A stretch of 50,566 nucleotides of DNA. It comes from Bacteroidales bacterium (GTDB taxonomy: Bacteria; Bacteroidota; Bacteroidia; Bacteroidales; F082). Every line of letters begins with the position of its first letter. The stretch's first letter is position 1. Below are positions 26,466-38,200 of this stretch, in pieces. The translations under genes and the position numbers were made by a program. A model generated the notes under the pieces. It did not search any database. It saw only the letters and a list, made by a program, of their open reading frames with translations, and was not told where the DNA came from. The stretch lies in NCBI GenBank assembly GCA_017630195.1, contig JAGBVS010000114.1:1-50566 (forward strand), written 5' to 3'.

Positions 26466-27440
26466 ATGTCTAGTAAGTTTGGCGTACGTGAAATTTGCGA
26501 CGTGGTTCTCAAGGCAAAGGCCGCTACTAAGATCGGTAATAAGGTTTTCTATGCTAACGAACCCGTTATGTATTTTGATACTCTAAAGACTTCCAGCATG
26601 GAAGGCGCTGCTACCACCGTATATGCACAGGGCGGACGCGGTAATGCTCGTCTAGTTGCATGGGAAGGTGAGCGTACTGTTACCTTCACTATGGAAGATG
26701 CTCTAATTTCCCCTGAAGGATTCATGATTCTATCTGGTGCTGGCCTAGTAGATGCTACTGAAGGCAAGCCTTTATATCAGCACATGACTGAAACTGTTGA
26801 TATGGCTGACGTTGAAATTAATGAGAATACCGCTTCTATTCCTATGTCTGAACAGCCCTATCTACCCGCTAATAAGAATGGTAATTTTGCATATGTTATG
26901 TTCATGAAGAACGGCGAAGTTATTACCGAGCCTTATATTCCTACCCATAAGGATCTAACCGTTGATGAAAATGGTAAGTACTGGTTAGAAATTGACGCTC
27001 ATGAAATTTATGACACTAAGGAAGAAGATGAATATACTATTAAGTCTATGCCTGAAGTCGGCGATTTCGACTCTGTGCTAATCGACTTCTATGTAGAGCG
27101 CGTTGCTGATGCTCAGCAGATTGAAATTACCGCTGACAAGTTCGGTGGCAACTACTATCTCGAAGCTTCCACTCTATTCCGTGATCAGAATGGTGTTGAC
27201 ATGCCTGCAGAATTCATTATTCCTAACTGCAAGATTCAGTCTAACTTTACCTTCACCATGGCTTCTTCTGGCGACCCATCCACTTTCACTTTCACCATGG
27301 ATGCTTTCCCAGATTATACTCGTTTCGACCATAGTAAGAAAGTTCTAGCTGCCATCCAGATTATCAAGACTGCTGGTGCTAAGGACCTACATCGTACTAT
27401 GACCGCTCACGACGTAGCCCATGAAGAATTCTTTATGTAA
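26466..27440 (+). CDS. Major tail tube protein
   Basis: A 324-residue, beta-rich protein with capsid-like codon bias (CTA, AAG, GGC), its own strong ribosome site (AAGGAGGAACCCAACA) and a terminator behind it: the features of the most abundant tail protein. It contains FTMASSGDPSTFTFTMDAFPDY, typical of beta-sandwich tail-tube subunits. It lies two genes before the chaperone and tape measure, as expected. Confidence 0.75.
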   Translation: MSSKFGVREICDVVLKAKAATKIGNKVFYANEPVMYFDTLKTSSMEGAATTVYAQGGRGNARLVAWEGERTVTFTMEDALISPEGFMILSGAGLVDATEGKPLYQHMTETVDMADVEINENTASIPMSEQPYLPANKNGNFAYVMFMKNGEVITEPYIPTHKDLTVDENGKYWLEIDAHEIYDTKEEDEYTIKSMPEVGDFDSVLIDFYVERVADAQQIEITADKFGGNYYLEASTLFRDQNGVDMPAEFIIPNCKIQSNFTFTMASSGDPSTFTFTMDAFPDYTRFDHSKKVLAAIQIIKTAGAKDLHRTMTAHDVAHEEFFM

Positions 27441-27453
27441 TTAAATAAAATTT

Positions 27454-27487
27454 AAGGGAAGAGTGTTTCACTCTTCCCTTTTTATTT
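27454..27487 (+). terminator. Intrinsic terminator after the tail-tube gene
   Basis: AAGGGAAGAGTG and CACTCTTCCCTT form a 12-bp stem with loop TTT, followed by TTTATTT. Confidence 0.9.
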
Positions 27488-27508
27488 ATTTAAAGGAGGA
27501 AAGGGAGT

Positions 27509-28567
27509 ATGGCAATTATAGACGTTAGTTTATTAACAAATATATTAACGCCAATAATAGCGGATATGCGTTTAAACAATCCGCGTTATAATAATCTTAT
27601 AAATGATATAAATTTATTAGCATCCTATGGAAATAATCTTATTTCAGATGCTGCTAGTCTTAATACAACATATAATATATATAAATTAACTCAAAAAATT
27701 TCTTTAGCGATTCGACAAGAACTATCTATTTTTATACCAGAAATAGAAACTTATGGACAAATTAATTATACTTTTTACTATAATGGAAAACGTTATAGTG
27801 CAGATAACTTAAATCTTAATTGGCTATTGTTAGATAAAAAAGGCAATTTAAAAATAAATCTAGATGAAGTGGAAAAAGATTTTGCTAAAATAAGCAATAA
27901 TAAAATACTAAATGAAATAAATTTAAAGATAGAAGCTCATAAAACAGGTTTTATAAACGCAATACAAGGAACTTATAATGGAACCTTGGGTAAAGGTAGA
28001 ATTAACATGGGACATGTAGCGGAGGCTTATGAGGAACATATTATGGAACATCATACTCCCGCTTATCAATTTTTAAATTCTTTACAGTATTCGCTATTAA
28101 GTGGTATGGATAAAATTATTGGATCTATGCCAAAAGATTTCGGATTAGAGGAAAATGTATATTGGAGTAATCATGAAAGTATAGGTACTGCTTGGAAGCA
28201 TATAAGAAATTCTTTAGGTACTCAAAGAGGTACTGTAGCAGCAGACGTAGGTTCCAAAAAAATTTCCACTTATGGTGTTCAGGTAAAAGCTGGCCAAAAA
28301 AGAACTATACAAACAAAAAAGGGTACTATTGAATTTGGACACATATTACAATTATCTAGCCTTAATAATTTAAAACAAGGTATTTTAGAATATTCTAAAA
28401 TTTTTAATCCTAATATTTCAGTACAAGAAGTGGCAAAAAGCTTAGCTTCTTTTTTATCAGAACCAATTACAAAAAGAGCAGAAAATTTAATGGACTTTGT
28501 AGAAGATGAAATTATTAAACAAGTTTTAGGAGAACAAAAAGCCAGTAAAATTGTGGTCAATATTTAA
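27509..28567 (+). CDS. Orphan protein with PD-(D/E)XK-like motif
   Basis: A 352-residue protein inserted between the tail-tube terminator and the promoter of the chaperone gene, where no tail protein is expected. Its codon use is much more AT-rich than its neighbours. Residues 241-262 (GTVAADVG, then YGVQVKAG) give D246 and Q258-x-K260, the D...(E/Q)xK signature of restriction-endonuclease-like folds, with E174/E175 as a possible helix glutamate. A nuclease or nuclease-derived cargo (moron) is the best guess; no exact family is recognised. The first 170 residues are helical and Asn-rich. Confidence 0.5.
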   Translation: MAIIDVSLLTNILTPIIADMRLNNPRYNNLINDINLLASYGNNLISDAASLNTTYNIYKLTQKISLAIRQELSIFIPEIETYGQINYTFYYNGKRYSADNLNLNWLLLDKKGNLKINLDEVEKDFAKISNNKILNEINLKIEAHKTGFINAIQGTYNGTLGKGRINMGHVAEAYEEHIMEHHTPAYQFLNSLQYSLLSGMDKIIGSMPKDFGLEENVYWSNHESIGTAWKHIRNSLGTQRGTVAADVGSKKISTYGVQVKAGQKRTIQTKKGTIEFGHILQLSSLNNLKQGILEYSKIFNPNISVQEVAKSLASFLSEPITKRAENLMDFVEDEIIKQVLGEQKASKIVVNI

Positions 28568-28568
28568 T

Positions 28569-28597
28569 TTGACTTTTATAATTTTTTTCGGTATAAT
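28569..28597 (+). promoter_or_regulatory. Promoter for the tail-chaperone gene
   Basis: TTGACT (28569-28574), 17-bp spacer, TATAAT (28592-28597), about 48 bp before the ATG at 28646. It lies directly after the stop of the orphan gene. Confidence 0.85.
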
Positions 28598-28645
28598 TAT
28601 CTTAGTAAGAGTCCTTAAAATAAAAGAGAAAAAGGAGAAATTAAA

Positions 28646-29173
28646 ATGGCAAAAGTAGCTTTTAGTAAATTAGGAATTAAGAAAGTAAACAATGAGGTAA
28701 AGAATATTCAATTTAACGAAGTTGAAATTGAAGTGAAACAGTATTTACCTATTCAAGATAAATTAACTATTATTGGTAATGCAATTAATAATGCGGCAGA
28801 TGGTAATCGTTTTGTTAATCCTGCAAAATTAGATATGTATACTACTTTAGAAGTATTATATGCTTATGCTGATATTAGCTTTACTGAAAAACAAAAGGAA
28901 GACTCGGCGAAACTTTATGATTTAGTTATTTCTTCTGGGTTAGTTGATGAAATTTATAGGGCAATTCCAGAGCAAGAGCTGAATACTATTTATACTAATG
29001 TTATGCGTGTTGCTGAAAGTATGTATGCTCAAATGAATTCTGTATATGGTATTATGGAAAATATTGCTCAAGATTATGCCAATACTTCCATGGAGGCAAC
29101 AGATATTCAACAGAAATTGGCCGACCCAAATAATCTTACACTTCTTAAAGATGTAATGAGTAAATTGGGCTAA
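28646..29173 (+). CDS. Tail assembly chaperone
   Basis: A 175-residue helical protein directly before the tape measure gene, with a beta start (KVAFSKLGIKKV, then VEIEVKQYLPIQDK) characteristic of gpG-type chaperones that coat the tape measure during assembly. Many phages make a second form by frameshift here; no convincing slippery site or second frame is seen, and a strong double terminator follows the stop. Confidence 0.7.
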   Translation: MAKVAFSKLGIKKVNNEVKNIQFNEVEIEVKQYLPIQDKLTIIGNAINNAADGNRFVNPAKLDMYTTLEVLYAYADISFTEKQKEDSAKLYDLVISSGLVDEIYRAIPEQELNTIYTNVMRVAESMYAQMNSVYGIMENIAQDYANTSMEATDIQQKLADPNNLTLLKDVMSKLG

Positions 29174-29186
29174 TTAAATTAAATAT

Positions 29187-29259
29187 CTCTATTTCTTTTT
29201 GAAAAAGAATAGAGTAATAACGGTTAGAGATAAAGTTATTATCTCTAACCGTTTTTTTT
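29187..29259 (+). terminator. Double hairpin terminator before the tape measure gene
   Basis: CTCTATT/AATAGAG with an inner CTTTTT/AAAAAG is followed by a perfect 14-bp stem (29220-29233 with 29239-29252) and eight T residues. Confidence 0.9.
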
Positions 29260-29289
29260 GTTTTATGGAGAGAAAGGAGAAAAGATAAT

Positions 29290-32200
29290 ATGGCTGATCA
29301 ACAGAGAAGAGTTAGTTTAATATTTGATGCCGACTCTAGCAGAGCTAAAGCGCAAATACAAGATTTAACTCAATCCATTAATAAATTAATGAATAGTAGT
29401 ATGCGTAGTACCAATGTAGCTTCTTTAGATAAAGAATTACAAGAAGCCACTCGAAATGCTGCACTGTTACAAACTCAACTACAAAAAGCTGTAAATACTC
29501 AAACTGGAAAATTAGATTTAACCAAATTTAATGATTCATTGCGTGATAGTGGAATGTCTTTAGAAAAATATCAACAGAGTTTTGCTAAAGTTGGTTCTGC
29601 CGGACAGCAAGCTTTTACCGGTTTAGCGCGTTCAATAGCTACTGCTGAAATTCCTTTGCGACGCTCTAGTACCTTATTAAATAATTTTGCTTTAACACTG
29701 AAGAATACAATAAAATGGCAATTGTCTTCTAGCTTAATGCATGGTTTTTTAAGTTCAATACAATCTGCCATGTCTTATGCTCAAAATTTAAATGCAAATT
29801 TAAATGATATTCGCATAGTTACAGGTCAAAGTGCAGAAGAAATGGCAAGATTTGCCGATATGGCTAATAAATCTGCACAGCAATTAAGCACTACAACAAA
29901 TCAATATACAAAAGCTGCTTTAATTTTTTATCAACAGGGTTTGGGAGATAAGGCAGTTAAAGAGAGAACTGAAGCAGTTATTAAAATGGCAAATGTTACA
30001 GGAGAAGCGGCAAAAGATGTTTCTTCTTATATGACTGCTATTTGGAATAACTTTGATGATGGTTCTAAATCTCTTGAGTATTATGCTGATGTTATTACTA
30101 AGTTGGGTGCATCTACTGCTGCCAGCTCAGAAGAAATTGCTGGTGGTCTAGAAAAGTTCGCAGCCGTTAGCAAAACTATTGGTCTTTCCTATGAATATGC
30201 CACTGCGATGCTCACTACAATTATTGATAAAACTCGTCAAAGTGAAGATGTAGTAGGTACCGCTTTAAAAACCATATTAGCTCGTATTCAGGGTTTGAAT
30301 TTAGGAGAAACTTTAGACGATGGAACTACATTAAATAAGTATTCCGCCGCTTTAGCCTCTGTTGGCGTTCAAATTAAAGATACCTCTGGTCAACTAAAAG
30401 ATATGGATAGTATTCTTAAAGACTTAGGTGGAAAATGGCAGACTTTAAGTAAAGACACTCAAGTTGCTCTAGCACAAGTAGTTGGCGGAGTAAGACAATA
30501 TAACCAAATTATTTCTTTAATGGATAATTGGGATTCTTTTGAAGTTAACTTAGATATTGCTTTAAATTCTGATGGAGAATTAGCTAAACAATCTGAAATT
30601 TTTGCTGAAAGTTGGGAAGCTGCTCGTAATAGGGTCAGAGCTGCGATGGAAGATATTTATTCCTCTTTGATAAGTGATAAATCTTTTATTAAATTAAATG
30701 ATACATTTGCTGAGCTATTAAAAGGAATTAATAATTTTATAGACGGCATCGGAGGAATGTCAGGCGTTTTAACTGGATTAGGAAGCATTATTTTAACTGT
30801 ATTTAATAAACAAATTACTGCTTCTTTAAAAGATTTAACTAATAATCTTCGTATGATGACTAAATCTGGTCAAGAGGAATTAGTTACTTTACAGAAAAAA
30901 GCGCAACAGTTATTAATAGGACAAGATTATGGAAAAGGCGATGGCGGAAAAGGTGTTAAGGCCGCCTATGAGTCTGAAGCTCGCGCCCAATTAGCTTTAA
31001 TTAATAATGCTAAAAAATTAACTGAAGAAGAATTAGCAGTTACTAATATTTTAATGCAACAGCATCAATTAAGAGTTGATGAACAAGTTGCGATTTCTAA
31101 TCAAGTTACAGCATTAGAAAAAGTAGAAAGAGCACAAATTGCTTCTTTTGACAGAGCAAAAGATAAATTAGCGGATTTGGCTCAACCCTTTTTTACTACC
31201 GCCGGAATGGTTAGCGAACTTGATGCAGTAAGTCAAGAAGTTATAGAGTTACAAAGCGATGTAACTAATTTAGGCAATAGTATTGATTTAGCTTTTGGTT
31301 CTGGCGAGGGCGGAGATGCTCAAGCGGCACAACATTTATTAAAGTCCATTGATGATATTACTCCAAAAACTAAAGAAGCGATAGACGCAGTTAATGCCTT
31401 TAAACAAGCTATGGCAAATGCTGGAAATGATGAAGGGGCACAAGCGGCGGCTTTTAAAGGTATAAAAAATGCTTTATCTGGTTTAGAAGATAGTTTATTC
31501 TCTTCTCAACAAAAAGTAGAACAATTATTCGCCAATTTAAAAAAGTGGGGCGAAGGTAATGAAGCTTTTACTAGGGCCATAGAGGTAGCAGAACAAGCTT
31601 ATAAAAAGTTATCAAACACTTCTGAAGAATTAAACAATAAAAAAAATGAATTAATAAATTCTAATAAAAATTTGGCAGCAAGTGAAGAAGCTGTCAAAGC
31701 AGCTTTACAAGCTTCTGGCGCCGTTTATTTAAGTACACAACAAATAATAACGGCTTTTGGACAAATAGCTTTTACGATTGGTAGTGTTATTAATACCATC
31801 AAAGGATTAGTTAAAAGTTTTAAGGAAGGAAATGCTACAGTAGGACAAGTTTTAACTTCTGTAGGTTTTTTAATTCCTCAATTACTTAGTCTTTATAAAA
31901 ATTTTAAAAATATTACAATGACCACTTATGGGGCTATTGCCGCAGGTAAATTGTTTTCTACACAAAAGCTTGCAGAAGCTGCGTCTACTAATGTCGCCAA
32001 GGGTGCTGTAATTGGTTTTGGCACTGCTCTAAAAACTTCTCTGCCTATTTATGGCATTATTGTTACAGCAATTACAGCTGTTGTTGCAGCTTTAATAGCT
32101 CTTTATAAAGCAGCAAATGCTCCTACTGCTTTAGAAAAGCATCAAGAAAATTTTAAAAAATTACAAAAAGAAATTAAAAATTTAGAAGAAGATTCTAAAA

Positions 32201-35200
32201 CTATTAACAGTACGATAAATCAATTATATGACGATTTTTCAGAATACGAAGAAGCTTATACGGCTTTAGAAAAATTAACTGAAGGCACAAGTGCTTGGAA
32301 AGATCAACTATTATCGGTTAAATCTATTAGTCAGGGACTAATTGAAAGTTGGCCTATTTTACAAAAAATTATAGAGAATCCTGAAAAGTTTGGTGTAGTA
32401 GGACAAATTTTTAACGCAGATGGTTCTTTAAATCCAGAAGTAGTTAAATTAGCTCATGAGTTACAAGTACAAGAACAAACTTTTACAGGTACCTCTAGTG
32501 CCATGAGAGTTTCTGAAGCAGAAATTCAAGAGCGAGAAGCAGCTGAGGGCATAGTATCAGAAGATACTCGTAATAGTTTTTATGAGTTTGACCAAGAAGG
32601 TTTCTTGGGCGGAAAAACTTTTATGCCTGTGGAATATGCTAGATCTTTCTTTCCGGAGTTTGCTGGAGAAATATATGGCGCCCACGCTTTTGATTCTTCA
32701 ATTACAACAGACCAAGAAATGTTTTCTGGAGAACATATACTGGATTATATTAAAACAATACCAGAATATTTCAATGCTTCTACTCAAGAATATACTGATA
32801 TTGGTAAACAATTAATAACAGATCAAATAGGATTTGATGGTAATGCTGGCGGCCTAATGCAAGGCTATTTTTTTGATGAAGAAGGCAATAGAACTACTAT
32901 TAGAGATACAGTAGTTGAAGCGATAATGGACGCTGATGACGGAGCTCTTGAACTTGATAGACGAGGAGAGACTCCATTTGGCTTTACTGATACAGCTACA
33001 ACTGAACAAATAGATGCTATATTCCTTGCAGGTTTTAATGCAGCTATAAAATCAGAACCAGATACTACCATAATGTCCTCTATAGGTTCTAGAGTTGATT
33101 CTGCCGCAATAGAAGTTTTAAAGGAAAGACCAGATAGCTACAAAACTTCTGCTTATATGGGTAATCAAATGCTTTATAGCGCCGGTATGACTTCTGAAGA
33201 TTTTACTGCTGGTGGACCTATGGCAAAAGCTTTAGGAGTGGCTATAGCAGAAGAAGCAGAAGCGGCTATTTCTGAAGGCTCTTATGAAGATATAGACGCA
33301 GATGATTTTAGAGCCATGTTCCCATTTTTAAATGAGGTAGCTTATAAAGATGGAGAATTGTCATACGCCAATTCTGAATATACTGGCCAAGAAGGTGAAG
33401 AAGAGCGTATAATAATTCCTGACGGAAAATTACTTTATGCTATGACAGATATAGCAAAACAGCAAGGTTCCGCTTTAGGTTCTCAAGAAAATAAATATGC
33501 GGCTGCGGCTTCTTATTTAGGATATACGGGAGAAACCCAAGAAGTTATTTCAAAGTTTTTTGAAAAAAATGGTGATTTAAATTCAATGACAATGGATGAG
33601 GTAGCTGCACTACTTGAAACTGATATTAGAAGTTTAATTCCGAATCCTGAAGAAGTACAAAAAAACATAGAAACTGCTATAGAATTAGGAATTGGGGCTG
33701 ATAAGGGATATAATGTAGCTGCTTTGTCTGGTAAAGCACCGCTTTTACCAGATAGCCTTAAAGGGTTATTAGGCGATGAAAGTTTAACTAATGAGCAATT
33801 ACAAGCAATTCTAAACGGAGATTATAATACGTCTGAAGGACGTTTACAAATAGCTGATATCATACGTCCCATTAATGATGAATTTGCGACCGCCGCAGAA
33901 GAATTAGAACGAGGAATAGCCCCCGTAAAGCGTTATAGTAAATTAGTTGGCAATATGGGTGAAGTTGCTGAAGCTGTGATGTCTTTAAACTCTGGAGATA
34001 CTATTAATGAAAAACAATATGGAATTCTAGGGGATGCAGGATTAGATTTATCTGGAGTGCATTGGTCAGGTGAATCTCCTGGCGAATTTGAAGGAAAAAT
34101 AGATATTACATCTGTTTTAGACACCATGCTGGAAACTCAAACCTTAGGAGAAAAGTTTGATTTATCTAGTAATGAGCCGATTAGTTCTGAAACAAAAAAA
34201 GAAATTTTAGAATATTTAGGTTATAATGTAGCAAATGCAACCCCAGAAATAATAGACTCTTTATTTAGTGAGATTTCTGATGAAACATTAAAATATATAG
34301 ACACTTACCAAATTGGCGAAGAAGTCGCAAATTTTGTAGGGGTTTTAGGGTTTGGTGTTGAGAAATATTTGGGGTCTTACTCCGATGAATATACAATGGC
34401 AATGGCTCAGGCGCAGGCAAAAATTGATGGCAAGGATTGGGATGCTGTATTAACTTACGCTAAAAATGGTATTACAGACGAAGATTCTTACAGAGAGGCC
34501 GTTAGGGAATTGGATAAACAAACTGGAACTAATTCTTTAATTGCCGATTTAGGCCAATGGATTACTGAATTAGATGGAGTAGTTAAATCCGACAATTTTA
34601 AGGAGTTAATAAAAAGCGATAGTGTGGGTGATTCTTTAAAAAGCCTCATTGAAGCTCTAAGCCTATTATTAGGAATTGAAATAGATGAAGAATTTATTAA
34701 AGAGCACTGGGATTTAATTAGCAGTTTAGTTTCAGGAAATAATAGTGCAGCTACTCTAGCTGAGTTATATAATTTATCAAATAATCCGACAGTAAAAGCT
34801 ACAGCAAAAGATTATGCTACTTATGGGGCTCAATTAGATTATACTTATCTACAAGAAGCGACAGAAGTTAAAGCTGGAGATATTTATTCACAAGCTGCGC
34901 AAGCTATTTTAAGTGGTTTTAACGTAGACTCTGGTTTTGAAGGTGTTAATAGAAATTTATTTGATATGGCTCTTCAAGATTCTAATCTATGGGACTCTGA
35001 AAATAATAAAATAGCCGACGAAGAATTATTTAAAAAGTGGTTAGAGGAATCCGGAAAGGTTCAGTTTACTACTACCGATGAAGCTGGGAATATAATAGAA
35101 CTTGAAACACCAAAGGTTTTAGACGAAAAATTAATAGAAGCTGGTTATGATACTGCAGAAGAAGTTGTAGCACTTTTTACTAGCGCTATAATAGCAGGAG

Positions 35201-38200
35201 CAGGAGAATTTGATATAGATTCTAGTGGATTTGATAAAGTTGTAAGAGATATATACTCTAATATGGATTTTGCTTCTCAGGTGGATGATAATGGCTTAAA
35301 AATATGGGCTACTACAGATCAAATGGCAACTGGAGCAGAGGCTTTAAATAAAGCTTATTCTGCCGGCGGAATTCAAGGATTAACCCAAGTGGCAGATTGG
35401 CTAAAAGATGCTGGAGCAAATGCTCCTCAGTTAGCTGCTGCTTTAGCTGGAATCGATTGGAATGCTAGCAATGCTTTTGATTTAGCCAGTGCAGCTTTAA
35501 GTGCAGCGGGATTAAACGCCGAAGATTATACGGAGGCTATAAATTCTGTAATTAGTGCCACTCAAGTGGCAGTAGAAGCTTTAACTACTTTAGCGGAAGC
35601 CATTGGATTATTTTCTTCTAGCACAGATTTAGCTGATCAAATTAGAAATGGAGAAGCTTTTGGAGATGATGGGTATAAACTGTTAGAAGAAGTTTATGGT
35701 CCTGAAGTTGCTAGGGCTGCCGTGACACGTCAAGCCGATGGAAATTATATAGCCACTAGTGGAAATAATGAATTCTTGGCTATGGGATTGGAACAAAACG
35801 CTATTTCTGGATTTGAAGAGGTACGTCGAGATAATCAAGAATTTTTAAATTCAGCTTATATGATGAATGATACTTGGACTTCTATGGATGCCTCTTGGCT
35901 GAAATATTTGGCCAATTCCACAGACGATTATGGCTTTACTGAAGAACAAAAAACATCTATGCGTCAGTATGGAGAATTAACAACTGATGAGGGTCGTAGG
36001 CTTTGGGCCGACCAAATGGCAGCTGAAGGTATAGATTGGGAAACGGTTAAACAACAAGCCAGTGCGAATGCTACTCGTTATACCGAAGAAGCAGGCGAAA
36101 TGATGGCCGACGCTGAAACTCGTATTCCAAGAGAAAATATGGAAGCGGAGTGGGCTGCGGAAGGATTCTCAGAGGAAGATATAGAATTAATAGATAAATA
36201 TGGCGATTCTATACAGGAATTAGCTAAGGATTCTGAATATCTTTCTGAAGAATTAATAGAAAATGCTGATGCTGCCGATGAAATTGCTTCAGAATTAATG
36301 CGCTATGAAAAAGGGCTTCAAAAAGTTGTTGAAAGTACAAAAGATTGGAGTAAATCTTTAAAAGAAAATACTAAAGGTTCTGATGAATATATAAAAACAA
36401 CTGAAGAAATGTCAGATACTTTAGAAGATATATACGATCTTGGAGATGGAGCTTTAGATGGTTTAGACCTTGATTGGGAACGTCTTAACGAAGATATGGT
36501 TAAGATGGCTGAGGGTACTGCTGAAGAAGCAGCGGAAGCCTATCAAGATGGATTGGATGTTATTAATGATGCCGCGATTTTAGACGCCGGATTAGTTCCA
36601 GACTTAGATATGACTCAATTTGAATCAGGTCTTTCTGACTCTCTAGTGTCTATGAATGAATGGCAAAATTTAGTTTATGATGCTTTAAATAATATTGAAG
36701 CAGGTGGAATAATAGATGGCGCTTTATTGTCTTCGTTAGAAAGTATGTTAAATGCTTGCTATTCAACTGCAGCAGATGCTCAAGCGGCTTTAACTCGTAT
36801 GGGCGTTGATGGACAAGTTGTTATAGCAGATGAACCTATTACTAATACCACCCCAACTAATGATATTCGTGCTTCTCTTGTTGACAATGGATATCTTTCA
36901 GTACCAGTAGTAGCAGGTGATGGTAGTGTTACTATGGGACCAAAAATTCCGATACAGGGAGTTAAATATAGTGCAGTTCCTAATACTAATACTTCTGAGG
37001 GCACTATTCAAAACGTTGGATTTAAAATAGTTCCAGGTACTGGTAAAACTAACGTAACTAGAAAAGCAGGTGGTGGAGCAAAATCTGGCATGGGCTCTAG
37101 GCCTGCACGCTCTGGTGGCGGTGGAGGAGGAGGTGGCGGCGGAGGCGGTTCTCGCGCTCCACGTGCTGAAAAGAAGCAAGCCGCAGATAAAGAACGTTAC
37201 CACACCGTAACTAATCAGCTTGAAGACCTTACCGATGCTTATGATAAAGTTTCTAAAGCTGCTGACCGTGCTTTTGGTAAATCACGCATTAAACTTCTTC
37301 GTGAACAGCAGGGCGCTCTAAAAGACCTTGCAGCTACGCAGCAAGACTATTTAGACGAAATTGATAGCTATTTAAAACAAGACCGTTCTAATCTAGACCA
37401 AGTTTCTCAATATGTAGGATTTGATGTACAATTAGATGAAAACGGCACACTTACTAATTTTGATGCTATTCAAGATGCCATGTGGGATGAATATAATAGT
37501 CATATCAATGATAAAGGTGAAGTCACTGATATGGATGAAGAAGCTTGGGGAGAATATGAAAAAGAGTGGGAACGTATTATGGCTCTTATCGAGCAATACG
37601 AAGAAACCCAAGACCTTCGTAAAGAAGCTCTCCAGCAACTTCAAGATTATATTAATGAAATCTATGACTTACAGCTTGAGGAAGTAACTTACGCCGTTGA
37701 AGTAGACATTGAAGCTTCTGATGATGCACTTGAAATTCTTGATTATCTATTAAGTCGTATTGAAGACGATGCTTGGAAAGCTGCTGAAGCTATCACATAC
37801 ATGGGTGAACAAGCTGCAATAATGCTAGATAAGAATGACACTTATACTAGTGGCATTCGTGATATCTTAATGAATCATACTGAAGATATTCGTGATAGTG
37901 AAGGTAGATTACTTCAGAAGGCTCAATTAACCAAGGCTGATGTAGAGGGCTTTATGTCTGGCGACCCAGAAGCTATTAATAAGCTAATGGGTATGAATGA
38001 TGCTTTTACAGACGACGAAATTCAAAGCTTACGTGATTATCATAGTTCTTTAATTGAGATGAATGAAACACTCGTTGAACTTCGTGAAAGTGTTTTTGAT
38101 AAGGTTCTTGATTCCTTTGAGCAGTTCAATGAAGAGATGGATAAGAGCATTGATAAAATTGACCATCTATCTGCAGTAACTGATAATTATAAAAATATTA

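Noticed and set aside
29150..29260. Programmed frameshift in the tail chaperone gene
   Set aside because: No convincing slippery heptamer and no long overlapping frame; the downstream hairpins have a T-tract and are terminators.
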